From contig CM028910.1 in assembly GCA_016801845.1 (NCBI GenBank), forward strand, positions 18,816,629-18,880,628: a DNA stretch of 64,000 nt, read 5' to 3'. The stretch comes from Polydactylus sextarius. Its lineage: Eukaryota; Chordata; Actinopteri; Polynemidae. Below are positions 39,101 to 51,617 of the stretch, piece after piece. Below the pieces are notes generated by a model. It was not told the DNA's origin. It did no database searches and was given only the letters and a program-made list of their open reading frames with translations. Position numbers and translations under genes: made by a program. Numbering within the stretch: position 1 is the stretch's first letter; the number at the start of each line of letters is the position of its first letter.

Positions 39101-39756
39101 GTGGTTTTTATTGACAGCTTGTTTTCTCAGACCCAAATGCACAAAAGTATTTATTCCATTATTTATTGTCTTAGATGTGTTCCTGTCTCTGTGTCTGGCT
39201 CTGATGGTGACCAGTCTACTAGAAACCATCCTCATCACCAACCTGCTCTGTGGCTCTGCTCATTACCCTCCACTTCCTCACTGGATCAGAGTGCTTGTTA
39301 TTCGAATCCTTGGCCGACTGGTACGGCTTTCATCGAAACCTAAAGACCCAGAGGACAACATGGTCATTCAAAATCCTGCAACACAAGGTAGTACATGAGA
39401 TGTGTGTTTTAAATTTTATTCAAGCAAAACCGTTGCTGCCACCATCTTCTTTCTGCGTCTCTTCTGCAACAGAAATGAAAGTCTCCTCTGTGGTGGTAGA
39501 GGACGGCTGCACTCCAGAGCACAAAGAACCACTGAATGAGGACGAGACCTTGGAAGAGCTGAGGAGCCTGGGCAGGACACTCCAGGCTCTCCGCCTTCTG
39601 GTGGAGAAGGAGCTGGGTGGAGACCAGAGCTTGGAGGACTGGATTCAGGTGGGTTTCATCATAGACCGCCTGCTTTTCAGCCTCTACATCCTCTTCATAA
39701 CAGTCAGCTTCATTACAATCATCAGTATGTGGTTGACCTTATATAATACAACCTGA
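36188..39756 (+). CDS. 5-HT3-like Cys-loop receptor subunit, gene 2 (start exon not located)
   Basis: Tandem paralogue of gene 1. Exons seen: 36188-36251, 36662-36825, 37046-37090, 37272-37378, 37504-37673, 37822-37985, 38230-38440, 39175-39387, 39473-39756. All splice phases match gene 1. The first listed exon (signal peptide KLLFILISMLMYG) follows an acceptor-like TTTTTAG, with an in-frame TAG just upstream, so a short start exon like gene 1's must precede it. I could not place it; ATG-AAA|GTAACT near 36029 is one weak option, and an internal ATG at about 36239 another. The body has NCS, the Cys-loop (SCRLDIYMFPFDTQNC), M2 from VDRSLFKMTLILGYTVF, and M4. Loop A (VINEF) and loop D Trp are kept, and loop B Trp is Tyr (FNSYLF). 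MA-helix positions are D/E/Q. Confidence 0.85.
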
Positions 39757-40260
39757 TTTTAATCTTTGGTTTGTTTTTTCATATTTTTATATAGGAGCTT
39801 GTGAATTATTATTTTTTTTAATCATTTTAAACATGTATAATTACATTCCTTGTTATTTGGCTCCTTGTTATTGCCACTGTTGCCTTTTACGTTTTATTCA
39901 TTGTCTCTGAATCCAATGTGATAGAAACAAATATTTGTGTATGTATGTGTACAACTGGATCTAAAGCTGCCTGGATTGGATTTTTCTTACAAGTTCATTC
40001 TAAGTCTCAAGTCTCATTCTAAGAAGATTGTAAAATAATAGCTTAAGTGATTCAGTTCAATTCAGTTTTATTTTTCCTTTCCATAGACTTTCAGGTTCTT
40101 TTCTCTTTTTGTATTTTGTTTGGCACACTGTTATAGATCTAGTACTAAAACGATGACAGAAAGATGTTTATGATCCTTTGCACTTATTGTACATACATGC
40201 AGAAAATATATTATACATATGCATAACAGTTGAAGTGCCAATGTGGGCAAATATTCTGAT

Positions 40261-40266
40261 AATAAA
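40261..40266 (+). terminator. Poly(A) signal candidate, receptor gene 2
   Basis: AATAAA about 505 bp past the stop of gene 2. No gene is seen in the remaining 39757-40911 interval. Confidence 0.45.
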
Positions 40267-40819
40267 ACCAGCTGCCATGCCTTTATGAATATCATCATTT
40301 GTGTGTGTGTGTCGTGATTATATTTGATTAGACCATATAAGAAACTTTCGTTTCTAGCTTCAAAAATGAAAAAAAAAAAACAGCACTGTGTCATTTTCCT
40401 GACAGTTTTGACCTGAAAGTCTCTGAAATCAGTATGTGTGAAACAGATATTTGCATGTTAAGAACTTACAGCTGACTCGTGCCCTGGAGGTTACTGGTAA
40501 CAAGATAAGATGTCGTGTAAGTTTGTTTACTTGCATTTTTTTTTGCATTTTTTGCAGAAAGGAAGTCCATAACCAAATCATTTCCAGGACCTTATTAAGA
40601 ACATAAAATTCTGGTTAAAGGGATGGTTTCTTATTCATTTATATACAAAAACAAATAAACAAACTAAAAAATAAAAAAATAAAAAAGTACTTTTCCTCCA
40701 TGTCCCTTCAGGGGTTCTGTAAGATCTTGTGCAAACAAAGCTACTGTGACTTTACTTGTCAGTTTTTACAGTTTTTACTGTGACAGTTGTTTGCTGGAAA
40801 CAATTCAAAAGGAAAGAAA

Positions 40820-40826
40820 GCCAATC
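40820..40826 (+). promoter_or_regulatory. CCAAT box upstream of receptor gene 3
   Basis: GCCAATCA lies about 90 bp before the ATG. Gene 5 has GCCAATCA about 78 bp before its ATG, and gene 4 has a degraded AAATCAG at the matching place. This shared layout supports a proximal promoter here. Confidence 0.45.
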
Positions 40827-40911
40827 AAGAGCAAGTAGCTGTTCCCTTCCCTTCTGAACATTTTGACCGAGAAATAAGGCAAAAATAGTTGTTATAGCTC
40901 ACACAGGCAGG

Positions 40912-43900
40912 ATGACAGAGATAAGGACAGCTGGCCTCATCTTCTTATCTTTTTTACTGCTTCATGGTAAGGATGAAATATTTTCGGGGAAAAATGTAAA
41001 AAGGAAGATGATGTTTTGGGAGAAAGTTAGCCATCACAAATCAATAAGCAAGAGAAAAGCCACTGGATGAATAATAAAAAAGAAATGGTCGTAAACTTTA
41101 ATGGTATGACATTTATGTCTTGAATTTTGAAGCATTTATTTTATTTAAGTAATTTAGTTGCTTTGAATTTTTAAATGGTTGTAAAGGGGAGTGGTAAAAA
41201 TGGACTAGGCTATGGTCACAGTAACTGATATGGTTTAACATTTCAACACAGTTAGATAGATATTAATGCAGTCTTTACACAGCACAAAAAGATGCAAACA
41301 AAAGAATCATATATTTATCGTATATATCTCATTAATTAAGATTTCTTCTCTTTTTGACCTCAGATATTGCTGCAGCATTAAACTGCACCAGGCCAACTCC
41401 TGTATCGCTATTTAATGCCCTTGAAAAGGAATTATTTCCCCTGAAACTAGTGCGACCTGTGAAAAGTTTTTCAGACACGCTTAACGTAACTATTTATGTC
41501 ACTGTGGTGGGAATTTTAGGAGTGGTGAGTCTGAGCTACACAAACATCGCAGCACACACACATGTGAACATACACAGCTAAACATAATTTATCATTAATA
41601 ATCAAAAATGTCTGTCTCATTTATAGGATGAGAAAGCTCAGTCATTAACAACATTCATATGGCAAGTTTTGGTAAGTGATGAATATTTTCATCTTATATA
41701 TTTTTTTCGAAAGAAAATCTAGAGAGCTTTTATATCTTAAAATTCATTTGAAAATATTACAATGTCTTATTGCAATTTTGTGTTGTTTTATTTTATTTAC
41801 ATTTTATTGTCATATGGATATATTAAAAACAAAATGCTCACATCTCTCTCTGAGGAAGGAAAAGGTCTCAGCCAAAAAGGTTTTTAACTTCTCTGAACAT
41901 ATTTAGCTCGTAGTGCAGAGGGCAAACAAACAATTTGATGCCATGAACTAACGCAATGCGTATGAAGAAAACATTTGTCTTTCATTTCATTGTGCGTAAT
42001 GTGTGCTTTAGCCTGTGTTGTGAGACTGAAGAGGATGTTTGCGTTTTGACTGTTAACACACTTTTACTCACTTTGTGATACATTAAGCTCTTCCCGCCAC
42101 TGTACTTCTAGAATTTAAACAAATATCAACAGACTTGTCCTTTGAATCTGGTGACTGCTAAAATGGTTTTGGTCGTCAAAGTTGTACATCATGGTGATAA
42201 TGTCGTGTTTAATGCAGGAGTGGAAAATAGACGGACTGAGCTGGGATGAGAAAGAATGTGGAACTAAAAGAGTCTCTATACCTCGTGAAAAACTCTGGGT
42301 CCCTGACATCACGATTGCAGAGTTGTGAGTATCAAGGACATTTATTAGTCTGTGAACTTAGTGAACCTTCAACAGAGTTGTGGTTTATCTTTTTGGGAGA
42401 CCACGTTTCTGTTGATCACATCCTCTGTTTAAACTATAACCTTTTTAACAATACATATGCATTTTTTTGTTATTTACATATTTCTATGTGCATTTCAAAA
42501 GTATTTCTGTATTATTTTCCAGCATGGATGAGGACAAATCTCCCAAAACACCCTACGTCTACTTGTACAACACAGGTTATGTTTATGATGATAAGCCAGT
42601 CCGAGTGGTCAGCTTCTGCCATTTAGATATATACACGTTCCCTTTTGATGTTCAAAACTGCACTCTGACCTTTGGATCGTATGTACACTATGGTAAGTCT
42701 ACCCAGAAAACAACAACATAATAACATTTGATCTGAGAGCTCAGATCACCTCACAGTTTCATTATGATTACAACAGGTTTCTATTAAAGACAACACTGAA
42801 AACTCACTTGATTTCAGTCACTATTTCTACAGTATTCCTTTTCAAATGTCAAACTAAATTTCTGTAGAATTCAATGCATTCATTAAGTTAACATTATAAT
42901 TATTTAATAACTGAATAATGACAGCTAGATAATGAGCATCAGCAACAATAAAACAGAGTGGGGTGGGTATCTAATACGATCAAAATGTCCTTTCAATTTT
43001 GTTCTAGATGAAGATGTAAGGATGGTTCAAGGCAACACAGCTGAAGCAATTCTGTCTGAGTCCTTACACGTGTTGCAGACCAGAGGGGAATGGCAGCTTA
43101 CAGATATCAAAGTAGTTGCGTCTGCCCTGGTGTTACAGGAGGGATCCTACTCAGACATGACATTCTACGTGAGCAGATCTAACTACTTTTACTTTAGAGT
43201 GCATTCTGTAATAGCATGATGAATATCTTGACTATTTGTGTTTCAAATAACAGTGAAATACTTAAATCTTTTACTTCAGACCATGGTGTAACTGGTCAGT
43301 CATTTTAATTTACTTCTGGATAGCAATGTCCATCCCTGCACTTCAAGTGGTTTTGATATTTAAACAGTATGGATGCTGGATCTATGTAAACAAAAAATAG
43401 ACAGGACTCAATTACATCTAAAACTGATATGTAATATTGAACTATGTCTCATCCAAAGATTATTTTGAGACGGAGGCCAATCCTCTATGTGGTGAACCTG
43501 CTGATCCCCAGCTGCTTCCTCAGCACATTAGACCTCTTCAGTTTCCTGCTGCCTCTCCAGAGTGTGGACCGATCTGCCTTCAAGATGACCCTCATCTTGG
43601 GCTACACGGTTTTCTTGCTCATGATGAATGATTTGCTGCCTGTCACTGGAAATACAACACCTATTATGAGTGAGTAAAACATCTGATATATGTAGGCTTA
43701 AAGTTAGTCAATCTATAGCTCTCATCTGTAAAAAATGAACATTTTTACATTACCATTCCTTTGCCTCAATTCATTCTGAATAAAAAATGACTCCTTGTGT
43801 CTTGTCCTTGTTTCTTCTTTTGTTTACTGCAGATGTTTTATTCTCAGTCAGTCTCGCTCTAATGGTGGCCAGTTTATTGGAGACAATGTTCATCGCTAAA

Positions 43901-44518
43901 ATCCAATCCAGCACCAGCCACTCCAGAAAGGTGCCTCGCTGGCTCAAAATCCTCGTGTTACGATATATAGCTGTTCTTGTTTGTTTCCCTAAAAAAAACA
44001 GGATGAATCGTATCACAGTCTCCCTTCATCCTCATGATGACGGTAAAACACCATTTTCATTATTGTTCCTTTTTGATATTTATCTCATCATGAACAGTGC
44101 TGCATTTTAATGCGATGTGATGTGATTAATGTGATGTACACTGTATGGTTTGTGTTTTGCATAGGTTGTTCATGCAACCTATAGACCCTATGCAAACATG
44201 CATTTTTAAGCATCTATTGTTTTTTGTTTCTTTTTTACATTCTCAGCAAAGAATACTAACATCATCTCACCAAGACATCTTCTAAGCCTCTCTGGTGACA
44301 CATCTTCAGACCCAGCACTGGATGAACTGAGAAAACTGAACAGGGACCTCACAGCCATCCGCAGGGCGATAGACAAATACTTCGAGGGGACCAAAACGTC
44401 CCAGGAGTGGGAAATGATCGGGATAATTATAGACCGCCTGCTGTTTGGTATATATATAGTCTTCATAACAATCAGCTTTGTAACTTTTGTATCTATCTGG
44501 ATCTGGAATAAGTCATAG
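40912..44518 (+). CDS. 5-HT3-like Cys-loop receptor subunit, gene 3
   Basis: Nine coding exons: 40912-40966, 41364-41524, 41627-41671, 42218-42324, 42523-42692, 43008-43168, 43459-43669, 43833-44042, 44247-44518; 463 aa. The ATG opens MTEIRTAGLIFLSFLLLHG, a good signal peptide, preceded by the leader CTCACACAGGCAGG shared with genes 4-6. It has NCT, the Cys-loop (FCHLDIYTFPFDVQNC), M2 from VDRSAFKMTLILGYTVF with D20', M3 and M4 (YIVFITISFVTFVSIWIW). Loop A is AEF, loop D Trp is kept, and loop B Trp is Tyr (FGSYVHY). MA-helix positions are T/Q/M. The M3-M4 loop is short for the family. Its exon 4 is identical to gene 5's and its exon 5 nearly identical to gene 4's, including intron edges, which suggests gene conversion. 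Confidence 0.88.
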
Positions 44519-45761
44519 GTATAATGAATTGGCAGCAGGTTAAATCCTACAGACGACAGCTTACAAATTATGAGAACGTGTTGTGGTATTTCTTTTTTCA
44601 TTTTATCAGTATTTCTCTCAGAAGTTTCAAAATGTGACTAATTCGAAGCAGGAAAAACAAAATGGAACACATCACAACATCAGGAAACAACAACTCAATC
44701 AATAGTTGCATTATGTAGTGTTCAGTCGACAGGGTTGGGTTTTTCTTTTGTTTCTGACATTTAAGTTACAATATCAATATCCCTGTGACTTTGGGAACGA
44801 CACTGCTCCTGCTGAAGTCTCACATCAGAGTATGTGACAAAAATGCAGCCAAGGAGAGCTGCATTGGAGAAATGTAGTATATTATAACTCTTAGTTGTAA
44901 GTACTGAAAAATAACACGGGTGACTGGTTATTTGGGGTGAGGCCCAACAGATTATGCATTTCCATGTTTATGGTTTATGTTCTTACCTCTGTTTTGAGGA
45001 CAGTTAGGAGTAATTAATACATCTTTGTGTACTGCAGCGCCTCTTCTGGTAATTTGACCAGAAAAATGGCAGGGCAGGGTTTTCAAGAAAAAACGATGGC
45101 ATACATATAACCATCACTTGACACATTACTACAGGCATTTATTCTCCCAGTTATTGCTTTGAATATTGTTTTAGTGATATTCTAACTATGTGATATGAAT
45201 GTTATATGTTTTTTTTCCTTGGATGATTTAACTGATGTTTAGCATGCCTGTGTGTGTGTTAGCTGTCCTACTTTTATGAACATTTCTGTAATTTGTGTTT
45301 TGCTTAACTGTATTTGTGTTTTCTCAATTGCTTTTATATTCTGCCCTTCATTTCAGTATTATAAAATTAACAGTTGGCTTTGCCAATTCAACAGGAAAAG
45401 TCGTGCCTTGTAGTTTTTTCAAGGTCATCAAAGGTACACTGACTATCTTTGAAAAATGGCAAGAGAGGGTGAAAAACCAGCAAGAGGCTAAGTAAAGAAC
45501 TCATGTTATTCACAGTCAATACATTCAAGGTCATCAAAGCAGTCAAGTCGAGTCTTTTCAGTCAGTTCCTCAATATTAAAGACTCATGTTAAAGTAAAAG
45601 CTTGCTCTGCTCAACTTGTTTATTATGAAAAATGAGTCCAGTATCATAAAGCCCAGAGCTGACATCGAAGTAAAGCTTCATGTTCTACAAAGCTAAAAAG
45701 CTAAAAAACTAAAAAGCGTGGCTGGTGCTGAAGCTTCTGCCTGAGGGGAAACTTAACTTAC

Positions 45762-45849
45762 CTTTGATTAAATCCAGCAGCATTTGTCAGCATTTGAACT
45801 TCTCCAAAGAGCCATCACCATCAAGCTCAACCTCCACCAGACCTGCCAC
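45762..45849 (-). pseudogene. Possible orphan exon with EF-hand-like DGDGSL, in-frame stop
   Basis: Read on the minus strand, an 88-bp block is bounded by acceptor-like CTACACCAG|G and donor-like AAAG|GTAAGT. In one frame it gives VAGLVEVELDGDGSLEKFKC, a TGA, then QMLLDLIK. I do not recognise the parent gene, and the acidic DGDGSL resembles an EF-hand loop only loosely. No companion exons were found, so a decayed fragment is the cautious reading. Confidence 0.25.
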
Positions 45850-46261
45850 CTGGTGTAGATTCAGGAGAGAGACAAATGGAAGACAATCTTCAACACCAAC
45901 ATAGGTCATTATAAGTATAGTCATGTCACTTTGACTTACAAGTGTCCCTGCCGTGTCCCATACCCTGGGCAATGACATCCAGGCACATTTACTTTGCTAT
46001 CTAAAGGAGAAGAAGAAGAAGGTACAACACTGAAAGTGTTTAAGGATGATTCTGTTGATGGATGTATTCAGATGCCAGTGGAGCCTCACATACTTTGTCA
46101 CAGGGGTCTTCAGTTAGGTTATTATGGGAGCATGTGATATCTCATAATTCATGTGCCGTACCTTGTTCATCTTCATCAGGGAAAAGAAGTTACAGGAGTA
46201 ACATTTTGTTTCTTCATACCTGTGGTTCTGGACCCAGTTCTGCTGTTATGTGCAACACAAG

Positions 46262-46335
46262 CTGCTGTGTTTTATAATAATAATAATAACAACTTGGTTT
46301 TATACAGCACCTTTCAAAATACCCAAGATCACTTG
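46262..46335 (-). mobile_element. LINE 3' tail fragment
   Basis: On the minus strand, TTTTGAAAGGTGCTGTATAA is followed by a (TTA)n tail, the typical terminus of fish LINEs whose upstream part is lost here. Confidence 0.5.
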
Positions 46336-46533
46336 GGGAAATCATCACTTCCAGTCACAGAACAATTGTCTGCTCATGAACAAAAAACTTTACATATAAA
46401 GTAAATTTTAAAAAGTTTTATTTACTTCATGTGTAAAATGTAAGAGTGAAACATTATGGACAAAAGGGAACATTTTCATTAAATCATTAAAGCACACATT
46501 AAATATTTGACTACATTCAGATTCTTCTACATA

Positions 46534-46579
46534 CACACATACGCACGCACACACATACGCACGCACACACACACACAAA
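46534..46579. repeat. CA-rich microsatellite
   Basis: Imperfect ACACAC/ACGCAC/ATACGC tract. Confidence 0.85.
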
Positions 46580-46625
46580 CTGTATAGATATACGCTGCAG
46601 ATAATATCACACATTAACACTACCT

Positions 46626-46790
46626 TTCAACATTCACACATTTACGTTTTGCACAACAATTATTGCTGTAGCTTTAGTTTGATCATTTTGTGTCACATTT
46701 GATACTCTGAGCACTAATCCTGTTTCATGCACTTACAGTATTTGTTCAGTGTAGGCAAACTGCCAAAATAAACAGACTTAAGTGAGACCA
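46626..46790 (+). promoter_or_regulatory. Conserved upstream block, receptor gene 4
   Basis: Ends with TTTGTTCAGTGTAGGCAAAC then TGCCAAAATAAACA. Closely similar blocks precede genes 5 (52718-52870) and 6 (61231-61390), starting with a CACATTTACG...GCAAAAC-like stretch. Function is inferred from position and conservation only. Confidence 0.55.
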
Positions 46791-47047
46791 ATCCTAAGTG
46801 TAAATGAATAATGTCAACATAATTTTGTTGACGAGTATGTGTGATGATGAAGAGCTTGTTTGTTATTATTTTTTTTTTTTTTTTTTTAATTTTGGTACAT
46901 TTTTTGACCTGCATGCAAACGATTGAGAAGAGACAAGCAAATCAGAAACAAGTTGTCAGTCCCTCCCACTTTTTTTTTTTTTTTTTTTTTGCTCTGAAAT
47001 CAAAGGCAAGAAAAAAAAGGAAAAAAGTTAGAGCTCACACAGACAGG

Positions 47048-50000
47048 ATGACAGAGGCAGCCGTGCTCGTCTTCTTTTGTTTTTCACTGCTTCACGGTAA
47101 GGACAAAATCTTTTTATTTTACAATCTACTAAATTAGTAAAACTATAAAAAGAAAATGAAGATAATGTGTTGGAAGAAAGCCAGCCATCATATGTCAATA
47201 AGCAAAAGAAATGCTACTGGATAAGATGCAATAAAAAAATAAATAAAATAGATATTAGAATGTGTAATATTGTGTAATTATCTTTTATTTGATGTTTAAA
47301 TATTTATTTACTTATTTAGTTTTCACAAATGTATGGATGTAAAGATGTGAAGCTTTCAACCATATTAAATAGAGATTATCTCATATCTATGCAACATTTG
47401 TTGTTGTTGTTTTGTTTTTTTGTTTTTTTGTTTTCCAAGATTTTGAGAAAATTCAAATAAAAGAATCATTCATTTAGTAAATTAGACTTCTTTCCTTTTT
47501 GAACTCAGGTTATGTTGAAGCATTGAATTGTACCAGCCCAACTCCCAAGTCCCTGATGAACGCCCTTGAGATGGAATTATCCTCTAAAAAACTACTGCGA
47601 CCTGTAAAAAACAGTACAGACACACTTAACATAAAAATTCATATGACTTTGGTGGGAATTTTAGGAGTGGTGAGTCCATGAGCTATACAAAACAATTCTA
47701 TTCATATCAACACATAAATATGTGTAAAACTGAATGTATTCTGTTAAATGAAAATAATGAAAAATGTGTCTCATCCATAGGAAGAAAAAGCCCAGTCCTT
47801 GACAACATTCATATGGCAAGTTCTGGTAAGTTTTCAAAGCCTTGACAAAAAAGAAACTGAAACATAAATCTGTTCATCATATAATAATCTATATTGTTAG
47901 ATTTTATCTAAACATATATATTTTTATGACATAAACCTCAAGACAATAAATTCAAGAGGTTTAAACTAAGGAAAAAAGAATTAAAGAAACACTGCTGGTA
48001 AAATATAAGGAATTTATCAATATTACAGATGTTTTACTATTTTTATGCATTAATTTATAAATCACTTAACATTTCATTTTTAATATGGATATTGTATATT
48101 CCATATATATGAAATGCTCATACTGTTCTCTGCAGAAGGATAAAGATAAGTTTAAGCCACAACTTTTTTTTTTTTTTACTTATCTTGCGTGGTTCTATGT
48201 AATTAACCATTTAACATGCTGATGAGTAAGGACATATCCCAAGGCTAAACTTGTCATTTGCATCACTGCAAACTGAACACAAACAAAAAAATTCCAGTTT
48301 CAGCTCCCCGGGAAGACATGAACATGACATATGAGTTGTCTGAGACACCTTGAGTAAACATTTGTCCAGTTTATTGAAATGTAAATAATTAGCATTTATC
48401 TATTTTGCTGTGTTGCCGGTATTTGTTGATTAGTTACCATTGTCTAAGATGTACATTGTGATGACGATGTCATGTTTAATGCAGGAGTGGAAAATAGACG
48501 GACTGAGCTGGGATGAGAAAGAATGTGGAACTAAAAAAATCTCTTTACCTCGAGAAAAACTCTGGACCCCCGACATCCACATCAGAGAGTTGTAAGTAAA
48601 AGAGGATGTTCATTAGTCTGTGAGCTTTTTGAACCTTGAGGAGAATCAAGTTAAGTAGTAGTTTAGCTACTTATTTCAAAAGTATTTCTGTATTGTTTTC
48701 CAGCATGGATGAGGACAAATCTCCCAAAACACCCTACATCTACTTGTACAACACAGGTTATGTTTATGATGATAAGCCAGTCCGAGTGGTCAGCTTCTGC
48801 CATTTAGATATATACACGTTCCCTTTTGATGTTCAAAACTGCACTCTGACCTTTGGATCATATCTACACTTCAGTAAGTCTCAGAACTCAATTTCATTAT
48901 AATTATTATAATTACAGAATGTTTCTAGTTAAGACAACACTGAAAACACTGAGTCACTATTTTTTGCAGTAACTATCTATTTCCCACAACATGACTATCG
49001 GGAATTTAAGACAAATTCAATTGAAAATTGGAAGATTTAAACATATATAAGTTTACATTTCACACTGACATCTCAGGTACAAGCAACAATCATATCACCA
49101 CATGATCTGATGTGACCAAATGTTTCTTGAACTTTATTCTAGTTGAAGACATAAGGACATATCAAGGCAGCACACCTCAAGCAATTCTGAATGAGTCCAG
49201 AAATGTGATACAGACCAATGGGGAGTGGGAGCTTGCTGATGTCCAAGCTAATCCGTATATCCTGAATATAGAGGATGGACGATACTCTTACATCAAATTC
49301 CATGTAAGTACTTTCTTACACGACAACTAACACTCAAATAACAGTGAAATACTTCAGACAAGAAGTTTTGTTGATCAGTAGTAAAATCGCACCTAACAAG
49401 GGTTCCTTAAAACAAGGTATGGCCAGGAGCTATGTTTTTGTCGAAAGTGCATTTGATATTCAAACAGACAACTGTGTTGGTCTGAAACTAACAAAGACAC
49501 GTTTTCACCATTGCTGCTGCTTTGTAAGATAGATTCTAAAAATATAAAGTTAATCCATGAAAATAAAAAAAATAAAAATAAATAGGACTGACTAAAAGTG
49601 AGGAATTGCATCAAAAACTGATATATGATATTAAACTATGTCTCATCCAAAGCTCATTTTGAGACGGAGGCCAATCCTCTATGTGGTGAACCTGCTGATC
49701 CCCAGCTGCTTCCTCAGCACATTAGACCTCTTCAGTTTCCTGCTGCCTCCACAGAGTGTGGACCGATCTGCCTTCAAGATGACCCTCATCCTGGGCTACA
49801 CGGTTTTCTTGCTCATCATGAACGACCTGCTGCCCGTCACTGGAAATTCAACACCTATTATGAGTGAGCGACACATTTTTTTAAAGATATTTTTTGACCA
49901 TCTTCCTGTCTACAAGTGAAGCTGGATAGGAAGGTGGGGTGAAGATTGGGGGAATGAGATTTAGCAAATGATCGGCGCAGCCGGGATACAAACTGGCAAT

Positions 50001-51327
50001 CACTGTACAGCTTATGTGCCAAAGTAGTGTGTTCTAACCACTCTGCTATCTGGGTACTGCAAATGAGTGACACAGTTGATATAATTAGATTTTAATTAAA
50101 GTTAAAGTTAGACAAACAATAGCTCTTATCCATAGAGGTTGAAGTGAAGATGTTTCTTTTATTTCTAGTATAGCATTGTTTCTTGACTAGAGAATTGTTA
50201 GATTGTTACCCACTGATCTGCAATCAGTTTGAGGTTATGTTCATAACCTCAAACATAGCCTCATAATTTGAAGTTATGTTCATAATCCTGGTTCTTTACA
50301 TAATATGACTGAAATGTTTCACGATGGGAGAAAGCCAGAATGTGACCCTCACAAGCGCTTATGTCATTACACCAGGACACAAGGTATGCTTCAGGTGAAA
50401 AGATGATGTCATCAACACACTATCTATAGCAGGTGACACTTGACCTGCCCAGCACAGATAGGCAGCCAATCAGGTTTGGCATAATGAGAAAAGCAATTCT
50501 GAGCTTAATTCACAGTGAGACATTGAATAGAATATAATGATCACTGCCGCTCCATTATCGAGACATTTAACAGATTGACTGTGTCATAATGCCTTTATGA
50601 ATTAATTTGAATGAAAAACGTTTTTTCTTTTCTTTTTTACTGTAGATGTTTTATTCTCAGTCAGTCTCGCTCTGATGGTGGGCAGCCTGTTGGAGACAGT
50701 GTTCATCACCAACATCCAGTTTAGCTCCTACAAGTACGGCGAGGCGCCTCGCTGGCTTAGTGTCCTCGTGTTACAATATCTGGCTGTTGTTGTTTGTTTC
50801 CCTACAAAAAAGAAGACAAACCGTGTCACAGTCTCTTTTCAACAACCTAATGCAGGTACCATAAAATTTTCTGCTTTTCAAAAAGCACCCAACTGCAACA
50901 GGTAGAACGCCATTATTATCATTATTATTATTATTATTATAATCATCATTTTTGTTGTTGTTATTATTGTTGTTAAGGTGGTTGTGTTAAATTTAAACCC
51001 ATGCAAACATACATTTTTAAGCAACTTTTTGTTCTGTTTTTTACCTATCTAGTTATGAATGCCAACGTCATCTCAACAAGACATCTTCTGAGCACTGACA
51101 CGCCTTCAGATCCGACCCTGGATGAACTGAGGAAACTGAGCAGGGATCTCATGAACATCCGTTTCCACATAGACAAATACTTCCTGGGGACCAAATCCTC
51201 ACAGGAGTGGCAAATGATTGCGCTGGTCATTGACCGTTTTCTTTTTGGCATATATATTCTCTTCATGACAGTCAGCTTTATCACTTTCATAGCTATTTGG
51301 ATCTGGACCAAGTCATATGTCCGTTGA
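47048..51327 (+). CDS. 5-HT3-like Cys-loop receptor subunit, gene 4
   Basis: Nine exons: 47048-47096, 47509-47669, 47781-47825, 48485-48591, 48704-48873, 49143-49303, 49653-49863, 50646-50855, 51053-51327; 462 aa. Signal peptide MTEAAVLVFFCFSLLHG sits behind the shared leader CTCACACAGACAGG. It has NCT, the Cys-loop (FCHLDIYTFPFDVQNC), M1 after LRRRPILYVV, M2 from VDRSAFKMTLILGYTVF with L9' and D20', M3 and M4. Loop A is REF, a bulky positive residue in place of the family Asn. Loop D Trp is kept and loop B Trp is Tyr (FGSYLHF). The usual GVDEK after the second exon is GVEEK, as in gene 5. MA-helix positions are T/Q/M. Intron 7 contains a SINE. Confidence 0.88.
49905..50062 (-). mobile_element. 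tRNA-derived SINE in intron 7 of receptor gene 4
   Basis: On the minus strand, TAGCAGAGTGG (A-box) at 50048-50038 is followed about 45 bp later by GTTTGTATCCC (B-box) near 49993, then a CTCATTCCCCC...TTCACCCCACCTTCCTAT body typical of fish SINEs. It is antisense to the gene. Confidence 0.6.
50228..50253. repeat. Perfect inverted repeat, 12-bp arms
   Basis: TTTGAGGTTATG, spacer TT, then CATAACCTCAAA, in intron 7 of gene 4. A related GAAGTTATGTTCATAATCC follows at about 50270. The stretch to about 50500 resembles an interspersed fish repeat whose identity I cannot fix. Confidence 0.7.
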
Positions 51328-51611
51328 CTTGACAGAGCAGCTCTCTTAGAAAAAGTGGAAGACAGCTTCATCCCCACCTCATTTACAACCAAAATGTAAA
51401 ACAGTAGTTTTATAGTTACTATTAACTCCGCTGTGGGCCACAACTTCAGCTCTTTATTATTCTATTATAAACCGTTAAGTTTGAATTTACAGGGCATCGG
51501 GATCTGAATTTGTATAGTAAGTTCTAAGAGCATTGTAGATATTTACCCTGGCATTTCCTGGTCAGATTCAGTGAGATGGTATTAATGTTTCTATTTTTGA
51601 TTCGGATTGTA

Positions 51612-51617
51612 AATAAA
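51612..51617 (+). terminator. Poly(A) signal candidate, receptor gene 4
   Basis: AATAAA about 285 bp past the stop. Confidence 0.5.

Larger units (their letters stand above)
44519..46625. other. Intergenic between receptor genes 3 and 4
   Basis: No functional gene is seen. It holds an EF-hand-like exon with a stop on the minus strand (45762-45849), a LINE tail (46262-46335) and a CA-rich microsatellite (46534-46579). The plus-strand open frame at 45295-45495 has no recognisable motif. Confidence 0.5.

Noticed and set aside
42246..42626. 126-codon plus-strand open frame
   Set aside because: It starts out of frame inside exon 4 of gene 3 and reads through intron into exon 5 in the wrong frame.
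41364..44518. Array members as GABA or glycine receptor (anion) subunits
   Set aside because: The M2 region has Asp at -1', Lys at 4' and Asp at 20' with SFKMTLILG-like sequence, the cationic 5-HT3 pattern, and M2/M3 match HTR3C/D/E features.
44206..44601. 131-codon minus-strand open frame
   Set aside because: It is antisense to the M4 exon of gene 3; a similar shadow appears opposite gene 4 at 51045-51443.
45295..45495. 66-codon plus-strand frame ending KNQQEAK
   Set aside because: A hydrophobic start and charged end looked protein-like, but it matches nothing recognised and is not repeated near other receptor genes.
46534..46579. CRISPR-like short repeats
   Set aside because: It is a CA-rich microsatellite with no spacers. 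No CRISPR array is expected or seen in this eukaryotic DNA.
49983..50048. tRNA gene on the minus strand (A-box and B-box present)
   Set aside because: The acceptor stem does not pair and the B-box is off consensus. The sequence continues into a SINE-like tail seen in two other places in the window.
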